Made by a program: the position numbers and the translations under genes
DNA from: Roseivirga sp. UBA7431
Lineage (GTDB): Bacteria > Bacteroidota > Bacteroidia > Cytophagales > Cyclobacteriaceae
DNA length: 11,099 nt
Direction of reading: 5' to 3'
Assembly: GCA_002477595.1 (NCBI GenBank)
Contig: DLQN01000078.1
Coordinates: forward strand, 2,317 to 13,415
Notes under the pieces: generated by a model
Seen by the model: the letters and a program-made list of their open reading frames with translations, nothing else
The model's database searches: none
What the model was told of the DNA's origin: nothing
Shown: in pieces, positions 5,521 through 11,099 of the stretch
Layout: every line of letters begins with the position of its first letter
How positions within the stretch are numbered: position 1 is the first letter of the stretch

Positions 5521-7071
5521 TTACAAATCGAATTTGATGCCTTGTGCTAAAGGAAGTTCAGTTGTATAATTCAACGTATTAGTCTGTCTTCTCATGTATG
5601 CTTTCCATGCATCAGAGCCAGACTCTCTACCTCCACCAGTTTCTTTCTCTCCACCGAATGCGCCACCAATTTCTGCACCAGAAGTACCAATATTTACATT
5701 GGCAATACCACAATCAGACCCTGCTGCAGAAAGGAACTGATGCGCTTCTTGGATATTGTTAGTCATAATCGCTGATGACAACCCTTGAACGACACCATTC
5801 TGCATTGCGATAGCATCATTCACATCTCCGCTATATTTTAATAAATATAGAATTGGCGCGAATGTCTCATCCTGAACAATTTGATATTCATTCTTAGCTT
5901 CGATAACACAAGGCTTCACGTAGCAACCACTTTCGTAGCCGTCACCTTCTAATACTCCGCCTTCTATTAAAACATTTCCGCCTTCAGCCTTCGCTTTCTC
6001 AATAGCAGCCATGTAGTTGGCCGCAGCATCCGTATCAATTAGAGGCCCCACATGGTTGTTCTCATCTAAAGGATTACCAATTCTCAACTGTGAGTAGGCA
6101 CTTGTTAAAGCATTTTTGACTGTATCGTAGATAGACTCATGGATAATAAGTCTCCTTGTAGAAGTACATCTTTGACCTGCTGTACCAACGGCACCAAATA
6201 CACTACCAATTACTGTTATTTTAAGGTCAGCCTCAGGCGTAATAATCATGGCATTATTTCCGCCTAACTCAAGAATAGATTTACCTAATCGTCCAGCAAC
6301 AGCCTGAGCAACAATTTTACCCATACGAATAGATCCAGTTGCTGAAACTAGAGGCACACGAGGATCTGAAGTCATCATCTCGCCTACTTTGTAGTCCCCA
6401 TTTATCATACATGAAATACCTTCAGGTAGATTATTTTCTTTCAAGACCTCAGCAATAATATTCTGACATGCAACACCGCACAAAGGGGTTTTTTCAGATG
6501 GTTTCCAAACACAAGTATCACCACAGATCCAAGCCAAGGCTGTATTCCAAGCCCACACCGCTACAGGAAAATTAAATGCAGAAATGATACCTACAATACC
6601 CAATGGATGCCATTGCTCTTGCATATGGTGACCCGGTCGCTCAGATTTGATTGTCAGACCATGTAATTGACGCGAAAGTCCAACTGCAAAGTCACAGATG
6701 TCAATCATCTCTTGAACCTCACCCAAGCCTTCTTGATAAGACTTACCCATTTCGTAAGAAACAATTCTGCCTAAATCATTTTTGTATAGTCTTAGCTTTT
6801 GCCCGAACTGACGAACGATCTCACCGCGTAAAGGCGCTGGTGTATCTCTCCATTCTTTGAAAACACCTTGTGAAGTTTTTATGATCACTTCATACTCTTC
6901 ACGTGTTGTAGCTGTCACCGAACCAATCAACTGCCCATCAACTGGTGAATAAGACGAAATAGATTCGCCTCCACCCATTGAGTTCAGACCTGTTGAAGAT
7001 CCGTTATTACTTGCCTTTACACCAAGTTTTTGAAGTGCATCTGTGATGCCAAAATCCTGCTGAATTTCCAT
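5521..7071 (-). CDS. amaB: ALDH7/antiquitin-type aldehyde dehydrogenase (L-piperidine-6-carboxylate dehydrogenase)
   Basis: A full-length 516-residue NAD(P)-dependent aldehyde dehydrogenase. Catalytic residues are visible: Asn167 in SAFNFP, Glu268 in ILELGGNN and the nucleophile Cys302 in AGQRCTSTRR. The coenzyme site includes Lys190-Pro-Ser-Glu and Gly246 in SATGSIRMG. Features specific to family 7 are strong: SYEMGKSYQEGLGEVQEMIDICDFAVGLSRQL near 105-136, and the C-terminal block GTSGAEIGGAFGGEKETGGGRESGSDAWKAYMRR, which closely follows human ALDH7A1. The expected reaction is oxidation of alpha-aminoadipic semialdehyde (in equilibrium with piperideine-6-carboxylate) to alpha-aminoadipate in cytosolic lysine catabolism. 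No other lysine-degradation gene is in the window. The start ATG follows GAGG closely. The gene is monocistronic, with its own promoter-like site and a shared terminator. The symbol follows common usage for bacterial homologues. Confidence 0.93.
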   Translation of the reverse strand: MEIQQDFGITDALQKLGVKASNNGSSTGLNSMGGGESISSYSPVDGQLIGSVTATTREEYEVIIKTSQGVFKEWRDTPAPLRGEIVRQFGQKLRLYKNDLGRIVSYEMGKSYQEGLGEVQEMIDICDFAVGLSRQLHGLTIKSERPGHHMQEQWHPLGIVGIISAFNFPVAVWAWNTALAWICGDTCVWKPSEKTPLCGVACQNIIAEVLKENNLPEGISCMINGDYKVGEMMTSDPRVPLVSATGSIRMGKIVAQAVAGRLGKSILELGGNNAMIITPEADLKITVIGSVFGAVGTAGQRCTSTRRLIIHESIYDTVKNALTSAYSQLRIGNPLDENNHVGPLIDTDAAANYMAAIEKAKAEGGNVLIEGGVLEGDGYESGCYVKPCVIEAKNEYQIVQDETFAPILYLLKYSGDVNDAIAMQNGVVQGLSSAIMTNNIQEAHQFLSAAGSDCGIANVNIGTSGAEIGGAFGGEKETGGGRESGSDAWKAYMRRQTNTLNYTTELPLAQGIKFDL

Positions 7072-7096
7072 TTCCTCGTAGTTTTTGTTTACAGTT

Positions 7097-7128
7097 CATA
7101 GTTACGGGAATTTTGCCTCAGGAGCAAA
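7097..7128 (-). promoter_or_regulatory. Bacteroidota-type promoter of the aldehyde dehydrogenase gene
   Basis: Reading the minus strand, TTTG (7128-7125), a 20-bp spacer and TAACTATG (7104-7097) match TTTG-N20-TAnnTTTG with one mismatch. It lies between the upstream gene's terminator and the ATG at 7071, which implies a short leader of about 18-20 nt. Confidence 0.6.
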
Positions 7129-7153
7129 GTCCTAGCGTACAATTGCTTGGACA

Positions 7154-7179
7154 TAAAAAAACCCCGACAGGTCGAGGTT
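7154..7179 (-). terminator. Rho-independent terminator of the HtrA gene
   Basis: On the minus strand AACCTCGA pairs with TCGGGGTT (one U-G wobble) around CCTG (7179 to 7160) and is followed by a run of T (7159-7155). It lies 21 bases past the HtrA stop at 7200 and isolates that gene from the aldehyde dehydrogenase gene. Confidence 0.85.
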
Positions 7180-7199
7180 AGTTTTATCTAGCTTTACGC

Positions 7200-8645
7200 T
7201 TACCAGTCTATCTTAAAATACTCTTTTTCTCCATCGGGGTATTTACCCATCACATAGAAATCTCTTTTCTTAGTATCAAGTAGCGATTGAAATTCTTCTA
7301 AGGTCTCAACATCTTGATCACCTACCTTAGTTATTACGAAACCGTCTTTAAGCCCAGCTTCTTTCCAAGCTCCTTCGGCTAATTCTATCAACTGAACTCC
7401 ACCCTCAACTTTAAGTCGGTATTTTAGGTTATCCGTAAGATCAGCAAAAATTGCTCCCTCAATCTTGTACGTAAACTTTATTTCATCTGGATTCCTAACG
7501 AGGTCTTCCTCTCTTTTTCTAAGGGTCAGTGAGGCTTCTTTAACATCACCACCTCTTTTATATTTAACAGATATTAAATCCCCAGGGCGTTTTCTCGCAA
7601 CAAACTCCTGCAATTCACTTGTCGTTTTTATTAATCGATCATCAATTCCAACAATGACATCATCATTTTTTAAGCCTGCCTTATCAGCAGCGCTTCCTGG
7701 ATTAACCCCTTGGATATGCACACCCGAAAGCTCATCAGTATATCTACCGTCTGCATCACGGATTTCTACACCCAGCAATCCACGTTGTACTTCACCAAAT
7801 TCTAGAAGGTCATCCATTACCTTCTTAACAAGAATGGAAGGAACAGCGAATGAATAACCACTAAAGGTTCCTGTCGTAGTTGCAATAGCCGTATTGATGC
7901 CAATTAGATCACCATCTAAGTTCACTAATGCACCTCCACTGTTACCACGATTTACTACGGCATCCGTCTGAATGAAAGACTCGATTCCATACCGATTCTG
8001 TGTTCCGCTAATCAAATTGATATTTCTGGCCTTGGCACTGACTATTCCAGCTGTGACTGTATTATTCAAGTCAAAAGGATTACCAACAGCTAGCACCCAT
8101 TCTCCTATCTCCACTTGATCAGAGTCGCCAAAATCTACAAAAGGAAGGTCACCCGCTTTAATCTTTATTAGGGCCAAATCGGTATCTGGGTCTGTACCAA
8201 TCAATTCGGCACCCAACCTTCTATTATCATCTAGTCTAACCTCAAGCTCATCAGCATCTTCTACAACATGATAATTTGTAACGATGTAACCGTCAATTGA
8301 AATGATAACCCCTGAACCTGTTGATTGCCTAACTCTTCTTTCTCGTCCAAATAATTTCGACCATCTACCAGACCGGGATGAAGGGGCAGACGTATTAGTA
8401 ATGTGTACAACTGCTGGTACGGCAGAGCGAGAAGCCTTGATAAAGTTAATCCCCTCGGGAACAACATAGTTTCTAGGCGACTCATCAATCTCAGCTAGTG
8501 ACGTTGACAAAGAAGTGGTTTGATCGAAATCACTCGATCCACCTGATGTACCTACTCCCAAGAGACTTATACCCAACAACACAATCAACCCACCCAGGAG
8601 GGATGAAGCCAATACACCTAAAAAAAACTGTCTCTTTGAAATCAT
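7200..8645 (-). CDS. htrA: HtrA/Deg-family periplasmic serine protease
   Basis: 481 residues with one N-terminal hydrophobic segment (7-32) that acts as a signal peptide or uncleaved anchor. The trypsin-like domain (about 68-285) has the complete triad: His126 in VTNYHVVED, Asp156 in DTDLALIKI and Ser236 in NRGNSGGAL. PDZ1 spans about 288-376 (RGLLGVEI ... GSAADKAGLKNDDVIVGIDD). A second, more divergent PDZ-like domain spans about 395-480 (GVQLIELAEGAWKEAGLKDGFVITKVGD). The loop at 86-108, rich in Ser and Arg, corresponds to the regulatory LA-loop region but is short. Family members degrade or refold misfolded envelope proteins, with PDZ domains controlling substrate binding and oligomer assembly. 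The ATG at 8645 has no good Shine-Dalgarno, which is usual for this phylum. It is flanked by its own terminator and by that of the upstream Hsp20 gene, so it is transcribed alone. Confidence 0.95.
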   Translation of the reverse strand: MISKRQFFLGVLASSLLGGLIVLLGISLLGVGTSGGSSDFDQTTSLSTSLAEIDESPRNYVVPEGINFIKASRSAVPAVVHITNTSAPSSRSGRWSKLFGRERRVRQSTGSGVIISIDGYIVTNYHVVEDADELEVRLDDNRRLGAELIGTDPDTDLALIKIKAGDLPFVDFGDSDQVEIGEWVLAVGNPFDLNNTVTAGIVSAKARNINLISGTQNRYGIESFIQTDAVVNRGNSGGALVNLDGDLIGINTAIATTTGTFSGYSFAVPSILVKKVMDDLLEFGEVQRGLLGVEIRDADGRYTDELSGVHIQGVNPGSAADKAGLKNDDVIVGIDDRLIKTTSELQEFVARKRPGDLISVKYKRGGDVKEASLTLRKREEDLVRNPDEIKFTYKIEGAIFADLTDNLKYRLKVEGGVQLIELAEGAWKEAGLKDGFVITKVGDQDVETLEEFQSLLDTKKRDFYVMGKYPDGEKEYFKIDW

Positions 8646-8739
8646 AGCAACAAGTTAGAACTCACGAAAAGCCTAACGCATTAATAACACTAGGTGTTCT
8701 AATTTATTGAAAATAGACTTGTATTTAACCGGATTTAAC

Positions 8740-8770
8740 AAAAAAATAGGGCTGCCACTCCTGACAGCCC
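8740..8770 (-). terminator. Rho-independent terminator of the Hsp20 gene
   Basis: On the minus strand GGGCTGTC (8770-8763) pairs with GGCAGCCC (8756-8749, one U-G wobble) around a 6-nt loop, then TA and a run of T to 8741. It lies 25 bases past the Hsp20 stop. Confidence 0.88.
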
Positions 8771-8795
8771 CTTAATCAACCTCAACAACACTAAC

Positions 8796-9221
8796 CTACT
8801 TCACGGTTATTTTTGACACTAATTTTTTGGTTTCATCCTTTGGTATAACTACACAGAGAATACCATTCTCATAGGATGCTTCAATCTTATCCTCCACAAC
8901 ACTATCAGGTAACTGAAAAGCCTTTTTAAAGGTTCCATACTGAGTTTGTACTGAATAAAAGTTCTTTTCTTGATTATCCTTATCGAATTTTCTCTCTCCA
9001 CTTATGGTCAGAAGACCATCTTTTAGATCGATACTAATATCTTTCTTATTCAACCCTGGCACAGCCACTTGAATTTCAAATGCACTGTCTGTTTCAGCAA
9101 CGTCCGCTCTTGGTGTAAATGCTGACTTACTTTCTTCCAAAGACTCGTTCATAAAACGATCAACAAATCTGTCTATTGTAGCCGGTACAAACCAATCTGA
9201 GTTTTTTCTTACTGTGTTCAT
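8796..9221 (-). CDS. Hsp20/alpha-crystallin small heat-shock protein
   Basis: 141 residues from the ATG at 9221. An in-frame TTG at 9266 would add 15 basic residues not expected in the family. The N-terminal arm (1-34) contains DWFVPATIDRFVDRF, a typical hydrophobic Hsp20 arm. The alpha-crystallin domain runs from about residue 37: PRADVAETDSAFEIQVAVPGLNKKDISIDLKDGLLTISGERK, then YGTFKKAFQLPDSV and the hallmark YENGILCVVIPK. The C terminus ends in KITVK, which supplies the I-x-I/V motif that docks into a neighbouring subunit. It is an ATP-independent cytosolic holdase that forms large oligomers and keeps unfolding proteins soluble for ATP-dependent chaperones. It is monocistronic, with a strong terminator, and diverges from the Nramp gene. 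The next gene downstream on the same strand is the HtrA protease, a related role in stress, but the two are separately terminated. I see no CIRCE element. Confidence 0.95.
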   Translation of the reverse strand: MNTVRKNSDWFVPATIDRFVDRFMNESLEESKSAFTPRADVAETDSAFEIQVAVPGLNKKDISIDLKDGLLTISGERKFDKDNQEKNFYSVQTQYGTFKKAFQLPDSVVEDKIEASYENGILCVVIPKDETKKLVSKITVK

Positions 9222-9260
9222 ATTTCTAATTTTATGTTTAATAAACCTCTTGCACGTATT

Positions 9261-9286
9261 ATTCAAAACTGTACCAATTCAAAACT
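9261..9286. repeat. Pair of 10-bp direct repeats upstream of Hsp20
   Basis: ATTCAAAACT occurs exactly at 9261-9270 and 9277-9286 (16-bp period; AGTTTTGAAT on the coding strand of the Hsp20 gene), 40-65 bp upstream of its ATG. Each copy contains TTTG, the -33 element of this phylum, but I could not pair either with a good -7 element. Confidence 0.4.
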
Positions 9287-9302
9287 TGGCTGATTTTAAT
9301 GT

Positions 9303-9350
9303 CATTATGGCTTGATTATAAGTAATAAATCATAATAACAAGACATAATG
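9303..9350. promoter_or_regulatory. Imperfect inverted repeat in the Hsp20/Nramp divergent region
   Basis: The left arm CATTATGGCTTGATTAT (9303-9319) is mirrored by the right arm, whose complement reads CATTATGTCTTGTTATTAT (9350-9332). The outer 7 bp are identical, one base differs, CTTG is identical, and the inner TTAT is matched after a small offset. The centre is about 12 bp of AT-rich DNA. There is no T-tract, so it is not a terminator. Its place, between divergent genes and 74 bp upstream of the Nramp start, suggests an operator. The CATTAT hexamers recall Fur-type sites, but the spacing does not fit a classic Fur box. Confidence 0.45.
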
Positions 9351-9423
9351 GCGCATTTCTTAAAGGAAATTAGATATGAGATCAGTTGTCGATTCCCTAT
9401 TTTAGCTAAACTTTTTATACTCA

Positions 9424-10689
9424 ATGGCTTTAACCAGAAAGCATTTACTCAAAGCATTCGGTCCAGGAATTTTATTTGCTAGTACCTGCATTGGAGTTTC
9501 TCATTTAGTGCAATCGACTCGAGCTGGTGCAGATTTCGGCTATGGCCTCGTACTTTTCATTGTTGCCGCCTTGGTGTTCAAATATCCATTCTTTGAATTC
9601 GGGTCGCGATATGCCGCTGCCACTAAAAAGAGTCTTTTAGAAGGATACTTAGCCGAAGGGAAATGGGTGCTATGGGTATACTTTATCCTGAGCCTCGGGT
9701 CCATGTTCACTGTTACGGCTGCGGTCACTTTTGTAACTGCCGGTATGCTGAACAATTTAACAGGCCTCACTATCGATCCTGCATTTGTATCTGGAAGCAT
9801 CTTACTGTTTTGTGTACTTATACTGGCAGTAGGTAAATACGGGCTACTGGATTCATTGTTAAAAATTGTAGGTACTGTTTTATTAGTCTCTACACTGGTG
9901 GCATTTATTGCTGCAGTAGCAAAAGGACGGGCCACACCAATCGAAGGATTTATCCCAAAGGAGCTAACAGAAAGGAACAGCCTTATTTTCGTTATTGCCC
10001 TGATGGGCTGGATGCCAACCGCAGTAGACCTATCCACGTGGAATAGTCTCTGGGCGATTGAACGAATGAAACAAACTGGTTACAGACCTAAGCTGAACGA
10101 GGTTCTTTTTGATTTCAAGTTTGGGTATGGGGTAACGGCAATATTAGCCATCTGTTTTTTGACGCTTGGTGCTAATGTGATGTACGGAACGGGTGTAGAA
10201 CTATCAGGCAACTCTACGATCTTTGCCGATCAGGTGGTAACGCTCTTTACTGATGCACTGGGTGGGTGGTCTTACCTTATCATTGCGACCGCAGCCTTCA
10301 GTACGATGTTTAGCACGACTATCACAGTGGTAGATGGATTTGGACGAGCTATGGGAGAAACCGTTAGACTACTTTTTTTCAAAGATGCCAATGCCCGAAC
10401 TACCTACAACTGGATGATGATTACTGTCGCAATCATTTCCTTCATCTTTATTTTAGTGCTTTCCTCCAACTTAAAAGACTTAGTTGATCTTGCGACTACA
10501 CTATCTTTTGTGATTGCCCCAGTCATCGCATTCATCAATTATAAGGTAATCATGTCAAATAAAATTGATGCGGCATATAGGCCTAAACCATGGCTTAAAA
10601 ACCTTGCTATTGCGGGCTTAATCTTCTTATCAGTATTCGCGTTGATCTACATTGCGGTATACTTCAATATGGTGAACTTAAATTTTTAG
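9424..10689 (+). CDS. Divergent Nramp-family (SLC11-like) transporter
   Basis: 421 residues, about 11 hydrophobic segments, and an overall Nramp (LeuT-fold) layout. It begins FGPGILFASTCIG, as in Nramp TM1, and keeps GADFGY (35-40), KYPFFEFGSRYA (53-64) and GKYGLLDSLLKIVG (137-150). The canonical TM1 metal-binding motif DPGN is replaced by GVSH at 24-27 in a gap-free alignment from GPG. In TM6 the usual A-x-x-MPH becomes M-G-W-MPT (194-199): Met197 and Pro198 are kept, but the Ala and His positions are changed. Two of the main Mn2+/Fe2+ ligands (Asp, Asn) are therefore missing. Canonical members are proton-coupled Mn/Fe importers, and this one probably has another substrate or mechanism. The ATG at 9424 has no clear Shine-Dalgarno. 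It diverges from the Hsp20 gene and ends 127 bp before the tRNA gene. Confidence 0.8.
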   Translation: MALTRKHLLKAFGPGILFASTCIGVSHLVQSTRAGADFGYGLVLFIVAALVFKYPFFEFGSRYAAATKKSLLEGYLAEGKWVLWVYFILSLGSMFTVTAAVTFVTAGMLNNLTGLTIDPAFVSGSILLFCVLILAVGKYGLLDSLLKIVGTVLLVSTLVAFIAAVAKGRATPIEGFIPKELTERNSLIFVIALMGWMPTAVDLSTWNSLWAIERMKQTGYRPKLNEVLFDFKFGYGVTAILAICFLTLGANVMYGTGVELSGNSTIFADQVVTLFTDALGGWSYLIIATAAFSTMFSTTITVVDGFGRAMGETVRLLFFKDANARTTYNWMMITVAIISFIFILVLSSNLKDLVDLATTLSFVIAPVIAFINYKVIMSNKIDAAYRPKPWLKNLAIAGLIFLSVFALIYIAVYFNMVNLNF

Positions 10690-10816
10690 TGAAAATCTAC
10701 AAAAGCGTTTGGTTTATTTTCCACCAACCACTAATATTGCACTCCGATTCGCAAACGAGTGAATCAAATTCCTCTTAATCAATCGTAAGAAAGTGTAGAG
10801 GTTTTAGAAAATTCAT

Positions 10817-10893
10817 TCCTCCTTAGCTCAGCTGGTTAGAGCATCTGACTGTTAATCAGAGGGTCCTTGGTTCGAGCCCAAGAAGAGGAGCCA
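10817..10893 (+). tRNA. tRNA-Asn (anticodon GTT) with encoded CCA
   Basis: A full cloverleaf is visible over 77 nt. The acceptor strands are 10817-10823 and 10883-10889, with discriminator G10890 and CCA at 10891-10893. The D arm is GCTC/GAGC. The anticodon stem TCTGA/TCAGA encloses CTGTTAA with anticodon GTT at 10851-10853. The T arm is CTTGG/CCAAG around TTCGAGC. One acceptor pair is broken: C10822 (position 6) faces A10884 (position 67), where a G would give a perfect stem. All other helices pair fully, so the gene is probably functional. Confidence 0.95.
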
Positions 10894-11098
10894 TCATAGA
10901 CAGGAGGTCATTTTTGACCTCCTTTTTATTTTTATTCCTCCGTAAAACCTTGCTGGCCAACATAATAGACTTAATTTCTGGAGTGAAAATGTTGTTGCAA
11001 CTCTCAAAATCGAAATTTTCGAATTTTTCAGTAAAGATGCAACCAAGAATCTTCTTTTTGGTTTTTCCATCTGCCTTATCCCAATAATGACTTAGGTT
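10856..11098 (-). CDS. Partial serine-recombinase C terminus reading antisense into tRNA-Asn
   Basis: An open frame of 80 codons enters from the right edge on the minus strand (start outside the window) and stops with TGA at 10858-10856. Its first part, NLSHYWDKADGKTKKKILGC followed by IFTEKFE, resembles the region after the coiled coil in Bacteroidota site-specific serine recombinases, where a 'W...D...KK.I.G.IF.EK' pattern is common. The middle is basic (VLRRNKNKKEVKND). The last residues, MMAPLLGLEPRTL, are the antisense translation of the tRNA 3' half, a tail often seen in recombinases annotated next to tRNA genes. About residues 59-66 come from the terminator hairpin DNA. No catalytic domain is in view, so the assignment rests on this short tail and could be wrong. 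If correct, it marks one end of an integrated element beyond the window. Confidence 0.6.
   Translation of the reverse strand, partial: NLSHYWDKADGKTKKKILGCIFTEKFENFDFESCNNIFTPEIKSIMLASKVLRRNKNKKEVKNDLLSMMAPLLGLEPRTL
10902..10932 (+). terminator. Rho-independent terminator of the tRNA gene
   Basis: AGGAGGTCA (10902-10910) pairs perfectly with TGACCTCCT (10915-10923) around TTTT, followed by TTTTATTTTT. It starts nine bases after the tRNA CCA. The same DNA is in-frame codons of the minus-strand recombinase tail. Confidence 0.92.
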
Positions 11099-11099
11099 T

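Noticed and set aside
1814..7071. LysE exporter and ALDH7 enzyme as a joint lysine pathway
   Set aside because: They are in different operons more than 3 kb apart with independent signals, and the LysE-family substrate is not known to be lysine.
9222..9266. TTG start extending Hsp20 by 15 residues
   Set aside because: The extra basic segment is foreign to the family, and the internal ATG begins a normal Hsp20 arm.
10709..10729. TTGGT/ACCAA stem after the Nramp gene as its terminator
   Set aside because: Only five base pairs with a 9-nt loop and no T-tract; no confident terminator was found for this gene before the tRNA.

Overview
The window reads as chromosomal DNA of a free-living, probably marine member of the Bacteroidota (Cytophagales-like). 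The reasons are the moderate-to-low GC, weak or absent Shine-Dalgarno sites, several sites matching the Bacteroidota promoter form TTG/TTTG-N19-20-TAnnTTTG, and the gene families present: head-GIN/DUF2807 secreted proteins, Gram-negative secreted beta-barrels and an Nramp transporter of unusual type. The genus cannot be fixed from this sequence.

Layout. 1-282 is non-coding: a short dispersed-type repeat near the left edge, then a promoter whose spacer is filled by a perfect 22-bp palindrome. This promoter drives a 52-residue orphan small protein (283-441), which ends at a strong hairpin terminator. Four minus-strand genes follow: a secreted NTF2-like protein, a secreted DUF2807 protein, a LysE-family exporter and a membrane-anchored ATP-grasp ligase. 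The last two share an ATGA stop/start overlap and form a synthesis-plus-export pair. A 321-bp divergent gap leads to two plus-strand secreted proteins: a putative outer-membrane barrel with an Sm-like N-terminal domain, and a YHS-domain protein. A bidirectional terminator separates these from a minus-strand series of independently terminated genes: an ALDH7/antiquitin-type aldehyde dehydrogenase (lysine catabolism), an HtrA/Deg serine protease and an Hsp20 small heat-shock protein. A divergent intergenic region with a long imperfect inverted repeat separates Hsp20 from an Nramp-family transporter that lacks the canonical TM1 DPGN motif.

The right edge carries a tRNA-Asn(GTT) with encoded CCA and its terminator. 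On the opposite strand lies the 3' end of what looks like a serine recombinase. Its reading frame runs through the terminator and stops inside the tRNA, so the edge is probably the boundary of an integrated element.

Functional themes are envelope and secreted proteins of unknown role, protein quality control (Hsp20 and HtrA side by side but separately terminated), one lysine-degradation enzyme, and transport. The least explained items are the ATP-grasp/LysE pair, the operator-like palindrome upstream of the small protein, the divergent Nramp transporter and the tRNA-recombinase junction. No CRISPR array, insertion sequence or complete mobile element is visible.
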